Shown here: piece by piece, positions 1-8,707 of the stretch
Layout of the letters: every line of letters starts with the position of its first letter
Numbering within the stretch: position 1 is the first letter of the stretch
DNA from: Methanobrevibacter sp.
GTDB taxonomy: Archaea; Methanobacteriota; Methanobacteria; Methanobacteriales; Methanobacteriaceae
Reading direction: 5' to 3'
NCBI RefSeq assembly: GCF_017468685.1
Contig: NZ_JAFUHT010000005.1
Span: 1-33,739 of the forward strand
DNA length: 33,739 nucleotides
Translations under genes and position numbers: made by a program
Notes under the pieces: generated by a model
Databases searched by the model: none
What the model was told of the DNA's origin: nothing
What the model saw: only the letters and a program-made list of their open reading frames with translations

Positions 1-63
1 AATAAACTTATCGAGTTGACTATGGAACTTAATTATGAGGGGTAGAAAAATAGTAATTTACAT

Positions 64-110
64 GTTGATGATTAGGTATTATTTTGGTTGATGATTAAAG
101 TTGATGATTA
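64..110. repeat. Three direct copies of GTTGATGATTA
   Basis: The 11-base word GTTGATGATTA occurs exactly at 64-74, 87-97 and 100-110, so the starts are 23 and 13 bases apart. The repeats lie in the 1-273 spacer, downstream of the small gene that ends at 274. They could be binding sites or slippage-derived repeats. The rest of this spacer is A/T-rich, with a short hairpin (CATGC/GCATG) near 247-264 just past that gene's stop. Confidence 0.6.
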
Positions 111-273
111 CATCCTTAAGTCAGATAAACTGATAATTTATAAGCATAGTCATTCAAAGAAAAAAAAATATTTTCAAAATAATTACTCAAACAGTAATCA
201 TTCAAAAAGATTAAAAAACAAAATTATATAAAAAATTGAAGTAATCATGCAAGTTTTCGCATGACTCCAAATA

Positions 274-477
274 CTATTCAAAATAAGCAATGAATTCATC
301 AGACTCTTGTGTTTCACTAAATTCCTTAATGAAATCATTCAAATCTTTAATGAATTCTTCTTTTCTTTTATTTGAATCCTTGATTTGTGAATAGTCCTTT
401 TTAACTGCTATTGTCATGATGATATCATCAGTTTCAAGAGTTAATTCAGGATACAGTTCATCTAAGAAATCATCCAT
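274..477 (-). CDS. Small acidic protein of unknown function, last gene of the hmgA operon
   Basis: This 67-residue acidic protein has no motif I recognise. A longer reading from 513 is open, but the ATG at 477 lies one base after the hmgA stop and is preceded by a purine-rich GGAAGAGGAT stretch, so I chose 477. The N-terminus is rich in Asp, Glu and Leu, the middle contains a short hydrophobic strand (IIMTIAV), and the C-terminal half looks helical. There is no signal peptide or membrane segment. Tight coupling to hmgA suggests co-expression, but no role can be assigned from the sequence. Confidence 0.7.
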   Translation of the reverse strand: MDDFLDELYPELTLETDDIIMTIAVKKDYSQIKDSNKRKEEFIKDLNDFIKEFSETQESDEFIAYFE

Positions 478-478
478 T

Positions 479-1681
479 TTATCCTCTTCCGAGTTCCTGA
501 TGAGCTCTTGCAAGGTGTCCTGCAGCTAGTGCTCCAACAAGAGATAATTCTCCTGCTAAAACTGTGCATGCAACGATTTCTGCAAATTCACGTGCTTTTC
601 CGGAACCTGCAACTCCAAGGATTTCCAATCCTTCATGAGCAACTTCCAAACTGGTTCCTCCACCGACAGTTGCTACAGGCAAATCCGGTAGGTTTACTGA
701 GAAGTATAAATCACCATTTCTGTTTTCTGCTGTTGTGATACCTAGAGAACCTTCAGCAACATGTGCAGGATCCTGACCGGTTGCCAAGAATATTGCTGCA
801 ACCATGTTTGCATAATGAGCATTGAATGCCATTGATCCACTGGCTGCTGAACCTATTAGGTTTTTAGCAGTGTTTACTTCAACTATTGCTTCTGCAGTTG
901 TTTTCAATTTCTTTTCAACTATTTCTTTTGGAACTAGAATGTCTGCTATAACGCTTTTTCCTCTTCCTTCAACAATGTTTATAGCAGCAGGTTTTTTGTC
1001 AACACAGACATTACCGCTTAATGCAATATGTGTTGCGGTGGTGTCTTGTGCTAGCTTGTCTAGGATTTTTTCAGAAGCTATAGTCACCATATTCATTCCC
1101 ATACTGTCTCCTGTTGAGAATACGAATCTTGGATATACATAGCTTCCAACTATTAGGATAGGGTCTATTTTAATTAGTTTACCATGAGAAGTTGTGCTTT
1201 CTGCAATTTCTTTTAACTCATCGAAATTATCAATAAACCATTGTTTTATTTTTAAAGCATCACTTACACCTTCACATTTGATTGCCGGTGCACGAGTCAT
1301 GATATCTGAGACTACTCTTGCATTGGCTCCTCCTGATGAGGTTATTGTTGATGCACCCCTATTGATTGATGCAACAAGTGCTCCTTCAGAGGTTGCCAAG
1401 GGAACAAATACTTCCCTTTGGCAGTACTCACCATTCACTTTTAATGGTCCTGCAATACCCATCGGCAACTGAAGAACACCGATTGAGTTTTCAATGTTTC
1501 TTCGAGAAGCCCTTTCCATGTCAAGAGTGTAATTTGCAATATTGGATAAACTCAAATCATATTTCTGTTCCAGAAATTCTCTTCTGATATCAGTCGCTTC
1601 CTTTGCTGAAACTTCCCTGTCCACTTGGTAAAGTTTCATTTCACCGTTTAATAATTTATCAATAATTTCCTGGTTTGACAT
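479..1681 (-). CDS. hmgA: 3-hydroxy-3-methylglutaryl-CoA reductase (NADPH)
   Basis: HMG-CoA reductase reduces HMG-CoA to mevalonate, the committed step of archaeal isoprenoid lipid synthesis. The 400-residue cytosolic protein has the class I signatures: the ATSEGALVASINRG catalytic Glu loop, the TGDSMGMNM segment, the GTxxGG-type motif near residue 340, and the catalytic His in the C-terminal LARAHQELG (H394). There is no membrane domain, as is normal for archaeal forms. Its ATG directly abuts the sucD stop, and a small gene follows one base after its own stop, so the cluster is one operon. ubiX, elsewhere in this window, may serve the same pathway. Confidence 0.97.
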   Translation of the reverse strand: MSNQEIIDKLLNGEMKLYQVDREVSAKEATDIRREFLEQKYDLSLSNIANYTLDMERASRRNIENSIGVLQLPMGIAGPLKVNGEYCQREVFVPLATSEGALVASINRGASTITSSGGANARVVSDIMTRAPAIKCEGVSDALKIKQWFIDNFDELKEIAESTTSHGKLIKIDPILIVGSYVYPRFVFSTGDSMGMNMVTIASEKILDKLAQDTTATHIALSGNVCVDKKPAAINIVEGRGKSVIADILVPKEIVEKKLKTTAEAIVEVNTAKNLIGSAASGSMAFNAHYANMVAAIFLATGQDPAHVAEGSLGITTAENRNGDLYFSVNLPDLPVATVGGGTSLEVAHEGLEILGVAGSGKAREFAEIVACTVLAGELSLVGALAAGHLARAHQELGRG

Positions 1682-2545
1682 CTACATTACCTTTTTAAGT
1701 AATTCTACAATTTCAGATGGTTTTTTAGCTACTTCCACACCAGCTTCATTTAAAGCTTTGGTTTTACTTGCAACAGTACCGGAATTTCCTTGAATGATTG
1801 CTCCAGCATGTCCCATTCTTTTACCTGGAGGTGCGGTTCTTCCTGCAATGTATGATACTACAGGTTTTGTCATTTCTTCTGCAATAAATTTACCTGCCCT
1901 TTCTTCTGCAGTTCCTCCAATTTCACCAATTAGAACAACAGCTTCAGTTTGATCATCCTTTTCAAACCTTTTCAAGATGTCAACATAATTATCACCAGTA
2001 ACAGGATCTCCACCAATTCCTACTGCAGTACTTTGACCGATTCCAGCATTGGTTAGTTCACTTGCGATTTCATATGTTAATGTACCGCTTCTAGAAATTA
2101 CACCAACATTTCCTTCAGAAAAGATATGGGTTGGCATGATACCTAGTTTACCGACACCAGGAGAAATAATTCCCGGAGTGTTCGGACCGATAATTGTAGT
2201 GCCCATTTCTTTAGCGTATGCCATGATTTTCATACTGTCGTGAACTGGAATGTGCTCAGATATAATGACAACCAAATCCAAGTGTCTGATTGCTTCAAAT
2301 GCTGCATCTTTTGCAAATCTTGCAGGTACAAAAATGATTGAAGCATTGATATCTACCTCTTCAGTCGCTTCTTCCATGGAATTGAAAATTGGAACCTGGT
2401 CTAGGAATTTTTGACCTCCTTTTCCAGGTGTTAGACCTGCAACAATATTAGTATTATATTTTAACATTTGTTCTGTGTGGAATGAACCTTGCTTACCTGT
2501 TATTCCCTGAACTAAACATTTTGTATCCTCATTTAATAAAATCAT
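1682..2545 (-). CDS. sucD: Succinyl-CoA synthetase (ADP-forming) alpha subunit
   Basis: The alpha subunit of succinate-CoA ligase carries the CoA-binding Rossmann domain and the phosphorylated histidine. The 287-residue length is standard. The N-terminal [16 protein letters not shown] motif binds CoA, and the phospho-His is H246 in [12 protein letters not shown], at the same position as in E. coli SucD. In methanogens the enzyme belongs to the incomplete reductive TCA branch. The beta subunit gene sucC is not adjacent, so it must lie outside the window. A GGGGG stretch precedes the ATG, and hmgA starts immediately at its stop. Confidence 0.96.
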   Translation of the reverse strand: MILLNEDTKCLVQGITGKQGSFHTEQMLKYNTNIVAGLTPGKGGQKFLDQVPIFNSMEEATEEVDINASIIFVPARFAKDAAFEAIRHLDLVVIISEHIPVHDSMKIMAYAKEMGTTIIGPNTPGIISPGVGKLGIMPTHIFSEGNVGVISRSGTLTYEIASELTNAGIGQSTAVGIGGDPVTGDNYVDILKRFEKDDQTEAVVLIGEIGGTAEERAGKFIAEEMTKPVVSYIAGRTAPPGKRMGHAGAIIQGNSGTVASKTKALNEAGVEVAKKPSEIVELLKKVM

Positions 2546-2556
2546 TAATAAACCCC

Positions 2557-3282
2557 CTATCTTAATATTCTAGTTTTATTTTCAAATGGAACAGCTAAAT
2601 CTATTACATTTCCATTCATAAAAGCAGTAGCTGAAAATATTACACTACCTGGCAATACATTACAAGTTGTTCCTCTTTTAACTAAATAAACATTCTTATT
2701 TCCAAGTGCAGCCCCAATCATTGCACCTGCAACAACACCCACTGATTCTATATTTTCTATTGTTGCAACTACTACCGGATCATCGGTTTCAGGTGAAACA
2801 TATCCGACACCAGGTATCTTTCTTGTTTTCGGTTCAATGTAATCTGATACATCAGTACAGTTGGCCATTCCACGGGCCGCTTCAATTGCTGAGTTTGCAA
2901 CATCAGCCACAAATGGTTCTCCACCATATGTATCAAAACCTAAAACAATTGCATCAGGAAATCTGTCTGGTCTTATGCTTGCCTCGGCATATGAAATTCC
3001 TTCCCCTGCATCATCAGGGTTGTCTGAAATTCCTGATAAATCTCCAATGTGTTCTGCACTCATTTTTAAAACATTAACTAGTCCTTCATTTACGGTTTCA
3101 AGCAAATCATCTTCTACAAATGCACTGACAACCACATCGTCACCTGTGACATTTGTTAAAGCTACACTTCTTGCACCTAATTCACTTACAGTTTGAAGGT
3201 TATTTTCAATAGTTTCTACTAGCTTAGAACTGCAAGATACATCATTTTTTGATATATCTGCACCTATAGCTGTAATTTTCAA
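2557..3282 (-). CDS. Conserved protein of unknown function, first gene of the sucD-hmgA operon
   Basis: I do not recognise this family. An open reading begins at a TTG at 3312, but a second TTG at 3282 has a well-spaced AAGGTG ribosome binding site (3288-3293) and gives the clean N-terminus [10 protein letters not shown], so I place the start at 3282 (241 residues). The protein looks soluble, alternating beta strands with Gly-rich turns; the [14 protein letters not shown] segment is a hydrophobic Gly/Ala-rich helix, and [21 protein letters not shown] is a conserved-looking C-terminal block. Two Cys-containing segments occur, without a CxxC pair. It sits 11 bases before sucD, so co-transcription is likely. 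Its role is unknown. Confidence 0.8.
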   Translation of the reverse strand: MKITAIGADISKNDVSCSSKLVETIENNLQTVSELGARSVALTNVTGDDVVVSAFVEDDLLETVNEGLVNVLKMSAEHIGDLSGISDNPDDAGEGISYAEASIRPDRFPDAIVLGFDTYGGEPFVADVANSAIEAARGMANCTDVSDYIEPKTRKIPGVGYVSPETDDPVVVATIENIESVGVVAGAMIGAALGNKNVYLVKRGTTCNVLPGSVIFSATAFMNGNVIDLAVPFENKTRILR

Positions 3283-3358
3283 ATTAACACCTTGTATATA
3301 ATTAATTAACAAATAAATAAAATTTTTAAATTTTATTGATATATAATATGTTCTTTAA

Positions 3359-3369
3359 TTTATATAAAT
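3359..3369 (+). promoter_or_regulatory. TATA box of aroD
   Basis: The stretch TTTATATAAATA is a good archaeal TATA box. With the usual 25-27 base spacing, transcription would start near 3390, leaving a leader of only about 20 bases. That leader has no GGAG/GGTG ribosome binding site, so aroD may be translated from a very short leader. Confidence 0.5.
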
Positions 3370-3412
3370 ATTAAGAAACTTTAATTAATGACAATGATTA
3401 AATTATTAATTA

Positions 3413-4090
3413 ATGTATTCACAAACAAAAATTGCAATTCCCATTTTTCAAGAAAATTGCAAAGATGTAATCACAGTAGCGAATGATTGTATAGATAAAG
3501 GTGCAGATGTTTTGGAGTTCAGAATAGATGCTTTAAAAAATCATGACATCGGCGAAATTAGAGATACAATCAAAGAGATTGATTTTCCAATGATTGCAAC
3601 AAATAGAGTCTCTTCAGAAGGAGGTTCATTTAAGGGTTCTGAAGAAAAGCGTATAAACATATTATATCAATGCAGTGATATTGTGGATTATGTTGACATT
3701 GAGCTTCAAACTAAAGATGAATACATTGAATTAATTCAAAATACCAATGCTAAAACCATCATTTCATATCATGATTTTGATAAAACTCCTGATTTAAATG
3801 AGATAATGTATATTGTTGATAAGGAACATGAATTGGGAGATATTGCCAAAGTTGCTTTTATGCCACAAAATTTGGAGGATACTTTAACCATTTTAGCAGT
3901 TCTTTCTCATTGTAAAGATACTATTGCCATATCAATGGGCGATTTGGGAAGTTACACTCGTGTCATGGCTTCAAAATTTGATTCACCGATTACTTTTGCG
4001 GCAGGTACTGATGTGACTGCCCCCGGCCAAATTGACATTGAAACCATGAAAGCATTATTAAACATGGATTTGAATATTATGGACGAGTGA
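3413..4090 (+). CDS. aroD: 3-dehydroquinate dehydratase, type I
   Basis: This enzyme dehydrates 3-dehydroquinate to 3-dehydroshikimate in the shikimate pathway. The 225-residue TIM-barrel protein has the type I features: the Schiff-base lysine K146 in IAKVAFMPQN, the general base H120 in IISYHDF, substrate-binding Arg in EFRID (R37), and the C-terminal FAAGTDVTAPGQID. aroA, encoding a later step, lies at the other end of the window. It is divergent from the sucD operon and followed four bases later by a signal-peptidase-like gene. Confidence 0.96.
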   Translation: MYSQTKIAIPIFQENCKDVITVANDCIDKGADVLEFRIDALKNHDIGEIRDTIKEIDFPMIATNRVSSEGGSFKGSEEKRINILYQCSDIVDYVDIELQTKDEYIELIQNTNAKTIISYHDFDKTPDLNEIMYIVDKEHELGDIAKVAFMPQNLEDTLTILAVLSHCKDTIAISMGDLGSYTRVMASKFDSPITFAAGTDVTAPGQIDIETMKALLNMDLNIMDE

Positions 4091-4094
4091 AATT

Positions 4095-4697
4095 ATGGCT
4101 AAAAAGATTATTTTAGCTTTAATTATTATTATTTTAATTGTATTTTTAGGAATTGTTTTTTTGGGAAATGATTCAGTTGATATTTATATTGATGGTGAAA
4201 ACGTAAGCGTTGAAACTACCACCTTTGCCGATATCGACAAGCACGGATTAAACGAGAAAATCTGTGATTACACATTGAATGTTATGAACGACACAACAAC
4301 AGACATTTCATCTTATAAAAATAATGTTGGAAATCTTTGTCGAGAATACGGGCTGGAGGATGCTGAAATTAATCTTGATTCAAGCATTGGCTCCAATCAG
4401 ATTCCGGTTATTATTTATGTTGATGGAACTTCCATGCTTCCAACCTTGCAAGATGGACAAACAGTTCTTTTAAATAAAACCCATAATGTTAATGTTGGAG
4501 ATATTGTTGTTGCTGATAGTGACGAATATGGTGGAATAATAAAAAGAGTTGACCAAATAAATGGAAACAACATTCATTTAGTCAGTGACAATAAGGAAAT
4601 ATCATATGAATACATTAACGGTTATCTGTATGAAATTAAAGGGATTTCTACATGGGTTGATATTTCAGACATTAATGGTGTGGTAATCGATTATTAA
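4095..4697 (+). CDS. Membrane-anchored signal peptidase I-like protease (S24/S26 fold)
   Basis: The 200-residue protein starts with a Lys-Lys pair and one strong membrane helix (residues 5-23). A poorly conserved extracellular stretch of about 80 residues follows, then an S24/S26-type catalytic domain. The nucleophile is S113 in DGTSMLPTLQDGQ and the likely general base is K150 in GIIKRVD, so it has the Ser/Lys dyad of bacterial SipS rather than the Ser/His of typical archaeal signal peptidases. The domain is small and lacks a C-terminal membrane helix. It may process a limited set of exported proteins. Translation is probably coupled to aroD through the four-base gap. Confidence 0.8.
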   Translation: MAKKIILALIIIILIVFLGIVFLGNDSVDIYIDGENVSVETTTFADIDKHGLNEKICDYTLNVMNDTTTDISSYKNNVGNLCREYGLEDAEINLDSSIGSNQIPVIIYVDGTSMLPTLQDGQTVLLNKTHNVNVGDIVVADSDEYGGIIKRVDQINGNNIHLVSDNKEISYEYINGYLYEIKGISTWVDISDINGVVIDY

Positions 4698-4703
4698 AAA
4701 AAT

Positions 4704-4735
4704 GGAAAATAATACTTAAAAAAGTACTATTTTCC
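4704..4735. terminator. Strong hairpin between convergent genes
   Basis: A 14-bp stem with one mismatch (GGAAAATAATACTT paired with AAGTACTATTTTCC) encloses an AAAA loop. It lies seven bases after the stop of the plus-strand protease gene and 44 bases beyond the end of minus-strand glnK. Its position suggests transcription termination or mRNA 3'-end protection for one or both convergent units. No long U tract follows on the plus strand. Confidence 0.6.
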
Positions 4736-4778
4736 GAAGGGAGATACCAAATAGTGTTATATGGTTTTAGGAGATGAA

Positions 4779-5117
4779 CTACACAGCACCATCCCCTGAT
4801 TCACCTGTTCTAATTCTTATAACATCATCAACAGGTTGGATGAATATTTTTCCGTCACCAATGTTGCCGGTATATGCTCCTTTTCTGATTGCTTCAACAA
4901 GCAAATCCAATCCCTCGTCTTTTACAACGACCTCCACACGTGTTTTTGGTATTAAATCTATACAGTAACTTGATCCCCTGTATGATTCTTTGATTCCTTG
5001 CTGACTTCCTCTTCCTTTAACTTCAGACACGGTCATTCCTTCGCATCCAACTTCCATTAATGCTTTTTTTACATCTTCAAATTTTTCCTGTCTGATAATC
5101 GCTATGATACGTTTCAT
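4779..5117 (-). CDS. glnK: Nitrogen regulatory protein P-II
   Basis: P-II trimers sense 2-oxoglutarate and ATP/ADP and plug the ammonium channel when nitrogen is plentiful. The 112-residue protein has the standard length, the N-terminal MKRIIAIIRQEKFEDVKKAL, the T-loop (GRGSQQGIKESYRGSSY, with Tyr at both 46 and 51) and the C-terminal GDGKIFIQPVDDVIRIRTGE B/C-loop motif. Tyr51 is the uridylylation site in bacteria; methanogens are usually not thought to modify it. The gene follows amt by 13 bases with a GTGAGGT ribosome binding site, the classic amtB-glnK arrangement. Confidence 0.96.
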   Translation of the reverse strand: MKRIIAIIRQEKFEDVKKALMEVGCEGMTVSEVKGRGSQQGIKESYRGSSYCIDLIPKTRVEVVVKDEGLDLLVEAIRKGAYTGNIGDGKIFIQPVDDVIRIRTGESGDGAV

Positions 5118-5130
5118 ACTTTAACCTCAC

Positions 5131-6345
5131 TTAATTTAAGTTGTATGCTGATTCTTCGTGCAAGTGGCTGTCAAGTCCGCCAACTTCCTGATGGTCGTCT
5201 ACTCTTATTCCGCCCATTGCTTTATCTAAAACTTTAGCAAGGATGAAACTTATTGTAAAGGAATATGCCAATGTTGCAACTACACTGATTAATTGTATCA
5301 CAACCTGTTCAGGGTTTCCTGCAATTAAACCTGCAACTCCACCTATTGCTGGAACTGCAAATATTCCTGTTGCAATTGCTCCCCATATTCCAGACATTCC
5401 GTGAATTCCCCATACATCTAAAGCGTCGTCGTAGCCAAGTTTCGGTTTTAAGTAGTAGATTGCGAAGTATGATACGAATGGTGCCACTGCTCCAATTACT
5501 AATGCTCCTGGAACATCAACAAATCCTGCTGCCGGAGTGATTGCAACAAGTCCTGCCACTGCTCCGGAAATTGCACCAAGCACTGTCGGTTTTCCTACTA
5601 CATAAGTATCAAGGCAACACCATACAATCAATGCTATTGCAGCTGCAACATTTGATACAATTATTGCATTTGCTGCCAGTCCATCTGCAGCAAGTCCTGA
5701 TCCTCCATTGAATCCCATCCATCCAAACCATAGCAATGCTGCTCCTAAAACTGCATAACCTAGGTTGTGTGGAATCAAAGAGGTGTCTTTTCTTTTACCT
5801 AACACAATTGCAACAGCCAATGCAGCTACACCAGAGTTCATGTGAACTACTGCTCCTCCAGCGAAGTCCAGTGCGCCCATTTGCATCAGCCATCCTCCTC
5901 CCCATACCCAGTGGGCAATAGGGATGTATACTAAACAAGCCCAAATTGGGACAAAAATTACCCATGCTTTGGTTTTCATTCTTCCAACCAATGCTCCAGA
6001 TACAAGTGCTACAGTTAATCCTGCAAATGCACATTGAAACATTACAAATAATAAGGTCGGAATTGTTCCATTTAAATCATCAAGCCCAATTCCCTGTAAA
6101 AAGAAATTGGTTGGTGATCCTATTAAACCGTTAATATCGCTTCCAAATGCAAACTGATATCCGAATATTACCCAGATTACACTTACAATTGAAAATGCGA
6201 TGAATGTTAGAAATATTGTATTTAATACATTTTTACGTTTACTTAGTCCTCCATAGAAAAATGCAACAGCAGGAATACTCATTAATAGTACAAGTAAACT
6301 ACAAATTAATATCCATGCTGTGTCTCCTGCGCTAAACATAACCAT
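5131..6345 (-). CDS. amt: Ammonium transporter Amt
   Basis: Amt forms trimeric ammonium channels in the cytoplasmic membrane. The 404-residue protein has the length and repeated hydrophobic segments of the family, with eleven membrane helices expected. The paired pore histidines are visible as H168 (GAVVHMNSG) and H315 (WGIHGMSG). The short hydrophilic C-terminal tail contains the Gly-Gly-Ile-Arg-Val region that contacts P-II in relatives. The operon with glnK and an upstream NrpR-type operator both indicate nitrogen-limitation control. The ATG at 6345 is used here; a second ATG two codons later is also possible. Confidence 0.96.
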   Translation of the reverse strand: MVMFSAGDTAWILICSLLVLLMSIPAVAFFYGGLSKRKNVLNTIFLTFIAFSIVSVIWVIFGYQFAFGSDINGLIGSPTNFFLQGIGLDDLNGTIPTLLFVMFQCAFAGLTVALVSGALVGRMKTKAWVIFVPIWACLVYIPIAHWVWGGGWLMQMGALDFAGGAVVHMNSGVAALAVAIVLGKRKDTSLIPHNLGYAVLGAALLWFGWMGFNGGSGLAADGLAANAIIVSNVAAAIALIVWCCLDTYVVGKPTVLGAISGAVAGLVAITPAAGFVDVPGALVIGAVAPFVSYFAIYYLKPKLGYDDALDVWGIHGMSGIWGAIATGIFAVPAIGGVAGLIAGNPEQVVIQLISVVATLAYSFTISFILAKVLDKAMGGIRVDDHQEVGGLDSHLHEESAYNLN

Positions 6346-6403
6346 TTTATCGTTCTCTTGATTTTTGAATTATTTGTTAAATTAATATTATCACCAACAC
6401 TAG

Positions 6404-6443
6404 TCGGCAATATACTGTCGGAAGTATACTTCCGATATATAAT
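6404..6443 (-). promoter_or_regulatory. NrpR-type operator and TATA box of amt-glnK
   Basis: TCGGAAGTATACTTCCGA at 6418-6435 is a perfect 18-bp palindrome containing GGAA-N6-TTCC, the operator recognised by the methanogen nitrogen repressor NrpR. On the minus strand a TATA-like TTATATAT (about 6436-6443) lies directly upstream, so the operator sits between the TATA box and the predicted start near 6413, where it would block transcription. A degenerate second copy begins exactly 14 bases away (TCGGCAATATACTG at 6404-6417, 11 of 14 identical), suggesting an overlapping weaker site. Confidence 0.8.
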
Positions 6444-6603
6444 GATTGAATCTCATCACATATAAACATTTTGTTTAATTGTCCAAGAAATTTTCAAAAA
6501 TAAATAAAAAGTCTAATTTTAGCAAAGCATTAAATAATAGCTTTTAAAAAAAATAATAATAGTATAGTTTAATTTTATAATTAAAAATAGTAAAAGTGTT
6601 ATT

Positions 6604-6918
6604 ATGAGAGGTTCAATAAAAGCAAATTTAATAGTATTTTTAATAATTGCTGTTATTGCATTTTGTATTAGCTCAACTGTCGCATCATTTACAATCCATG
6701 ATGATTACGACTCATATAAATTATTACAGCTTGAAAATGATAGCTTTGAACCTGCCCACATAGATTATGTACCAACAATTATTCCAAAAAATGATACAAA
6801 TACCACTACAAACACTACAGCAGATGACATAACCTATGACACAAACGACACCGACGATACAACAGATTCGTGGAATGAAACTGACGAAGAATTGGAAGAA
6901 GATTACAAGGAAGACTGA
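6604..6918 (+). CDS. Small secreted or membrane-anchored Asp/Thr/Asn-rich protein
   Basis: The 104-residue protein has a basic N-terminus, one hydrophobic helix (residues 7-28) that is a signal anchor or signal peptide, and a low-complexity extracellular tail. The last 45 residues are dominated by Asp, Thr, Asn and Glu, with several N-x-T sequons (for example NDTNTTTNTT) that archaeal N-glycosylation could use. No enzyme motif is present. It lies four bases before the HD phosphohydrolase gene and probably shares its promoter. The function is unknown. Confidence 0.7.
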   Translation: MRGSIKANLIVFLIIAVIAFCISSTVASFTIHDDYDSYKLLQLENDSFEPAHIDYVPTIIPKNDTNTTTNTTADDITYDTNDTDDTTDSWNETDEELEEDYKED

Positions 6919-6922
6919 TAAA

Positions 6923-8149
6923 ATGAGTGAAAAAAAGAAATTTATCAGAGACAGTGTCTATGGAGATATTAGCTTAAACAATTTTGAAGTAAAAATAATG
7001 GACATGCCCCAATTTCAACGTTTGAGACGAATTAAACAGCTCGGATTGATAAGTTTAATTTATCCCGGTGCAACACATACAAGATTTGAACACTGCGTTG
7101 GAACAATGAACCTGGGATCAAAACTAGCTGAAGAACTCGAATTATCCAAAGATGAAGTTGAACTTATAAGAGCCTCAGCAATTCTTCATGATATTGGCCA
7201 TGGACCATTTTCACATGTTTCAGAAGGAGTATTATCTGTTCCCCATGAAGAATTATCAAAATATGTGATAACTAAAACATCAATGAGAGATTTGCTTGAA
7301 GAAAAATTTGATGTTAACAAAATCGTTGACATCATCAATGGGAAAGGACACTTAGGACCAATCGTTTCAGGAGAACTTGATGTAGATAGGATGGATTATC
7401 TTTTAAGGGATTCACATAATACAGGAGTATCTTATGGAATTATAGATTATGAAAGAATCATTTCAAATTTAAAATTAAGCGACGGATTAATTTTAGATAT
7501 AAAAGGTGTTCAAGCAGCAGAGGGAGCATTAGTTTCAAGATATTTCATGTATCCAAGCGTATACCAACATCATACAACAAGAATAGTAAATACAATGTTT
7601 AGAAGAGCCTTAAAAAAAACAATTGATGACGGCATAATTGAAGAACGTGAAATATACAAATATGATGATTCAGACATTATAGCAACATTCAGACATTGTG
7701 AAAATGAATATGCAAATGACATTATGCACAGACTGGACAACAGAATCATTCCAAAAAGGGTAAAAACAATCAGATTGGATAATTTTAAATTCCCTGAAAA
7801 AATGTATAAAATCAAAGCGTCCGAGCTTAGAAAAGCTGAAGAAGAAATAAGTGAAGACTATGAAATTGATAAAGATTATGTATTCGTAAATATCGCCGAA
7901 TATCCTCGTTTTGATGAAATGAAAACTCAGGTAAGTGTTGATGGAAAATTATTCCCATTAACAGAAATCTCAAACATAATCGGTGCATTAAGTAAAGCAA
8001 GATTCAATATACCAGACATCAGCGTTTATGTTGCAGAAGAAGAAAAATCCAAGTTCGAGAAATTCAAACTGGAAAATTACATCGATTTACCTGAAATTGA
8101 CCGTGAAAAATTCCATGGAATTCACTATGACCAAATCAAATTATTTTAG
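6923..8149 (+). CDS. HD-domain phosphohydrolase (dGTPase/SAMHD1-like family)
   Basis: Members of this family hydrolyse phosphate esters, often deoxynucleoside triphosphates, at a metal centre in an HD domain. The 408-residue protein shows H57 (RFEHCVG), the H89-D90 pair in ILHDIGHGPFSH, and the downstream Asp in ELDVDRMDYLLRDSHNTG (near D155), which complete the HD metal site. The N-terminal YGDIxL and FQRLRRIKQLG segments are typical of the COG1078 group. An open reading extends upstream to 6836, but it would overlap the previous gene; the ATG at 6923 gives the natural N-terminus. The substrate cannot be told from sequence. Confidence 0.9.
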   Translation: MSEKKKFIRDSVYGDISLNNFEVKIMDMPQFQRLRRIKQLGLISLIYPGATHTRFEHCVGTMNLGSKLAEELELSKDEVELIRASAILHDIGHGPFSHVSEGVLSVPHEELSKYVITKTSMRDLLEEKFDVNKIVDIINGKGHLGPIVSGELDVDRMDYLLRDSHNTGVSYGIIDYERIISNLKLSDGLILDIKGVQAAEGALVSRYFMYPSVYQHHTTRIVNTMFRRALKKTIDDGIIEEREIYKYDDSDIIATFRHCENEYANDIMHRLDNRIIPKRVKTIRLDNFKFPEKMYKIKASELRKAEEEISEDYEIDKDYVFVNIAEYPRFDEMKTQVSVDGKLFPLTEISNIIGALSKARFNIPDISVYVAEEEKSKFEKFKLENYIDLPEIDREKFHGIHYDQIKLF

Positions 8150-8158
8150 GAGAAAAAT

Positions 8159-8707
8159 ATGATAGTTGTTGGAATTACAGGAGCAAGTGGAGTAATATAT
8201 GGAATAAGACTTCTTGAAGCTCTAAATGAATTGAAAATTGAGAATAGCTTAGTAATAAGTGATGCTGCAAAAATTGTTATTGAATCAGAAACCGAATACA
8301 AAGTTAATGATGTAATTGAACTGGCAGACACATATTATAATTTCAATGACTTGACTGCTTCTATAAACAGCGGATCATTTAAAGCAGATGGTCTTGTAAT
8401 AGCGCCATGCTCCATGAAAACATTATCATCAATAGCCAATGGCTATGGTGCAAATACAATAACAAGAGTTGCTGATGTGAGTTTAAAAGAGCGCAGACCT
8501 ACTGTCATTGTACCGCGTGAAACTCCACTGAGAAGCATTCACTTACAAAATATGCTAACATTATCACAAGAAGGAGCTATAATATTGCCTGCAATGCCTG
8601 GTTTTTACTCAACACACGATACCGTTGACGACCAGATTAATTTTATTGTGGGAAAGATTTTAGATTCCTTAAAAATTGAGAATAATCTATTTAAAAGGTG
8701 GGAGTAA
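8159..8707 (+). CDS. ubiX: Flavin prenyltransferase UbiX
   Basis: UbiX joins a dimethylallyl group to FMN to make the prenylated flavin used by UbiD-type decarboxylases. The 182-residue protein has the N-terminal flavin motif GITGASGVIYGIRLLE, the mid-protein APCSMKTLSSIANGYG, and the VPRETPLRSIHLQNM segment. In archaea prenyl-FMN is needed by a decarboxylase of the modified mevalonate pathway, which would link this gene functionally to hmgA; that link is inference. A GGAG ribosome binding site precedes the ATG, and cbiT starts immediately at its stop. Confidence 0.93.
   Translation: MIVVGITGASGVIYGIRLLEALNELKIENSLVISDAAKIVIESETEYKVNDVIELADTYYNFNDLTASINSGSFKADGLVIAPCSMKTLSSIANGYGANTITRVADVSLKERRPTVIVPRETPLRSIHLQNMLTLSQEGAIILPAMPGFYSTHDTVDDQINFIVGKILDSLKIENNLFKRWE

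Noticed and set aside
1-45. Possible 3' end of a plus-strand gene, open from the window edge to the TAG at 43-45
   Set aside because: Only 14 codons are visible with no recognisable motif; other frames are equally possible.
508-738. Plus-strand open frames inside hmgA, and similar frames antisense to sucD, amt, psmA, the RecJ-like gene and cysS
   Set aside because: They are antisense shadows of well-identified genes, with unnatural Leu/Gln- or Ser/Pro-rich composition.
6836-6922. N-terminal extension of the HD phosphohydrolase
   Set aside because: It overlaps the preceding gene in another frame and encodes Thr/Gln-rich residues foreign to the family; the ATG at 6923 is the natural start.
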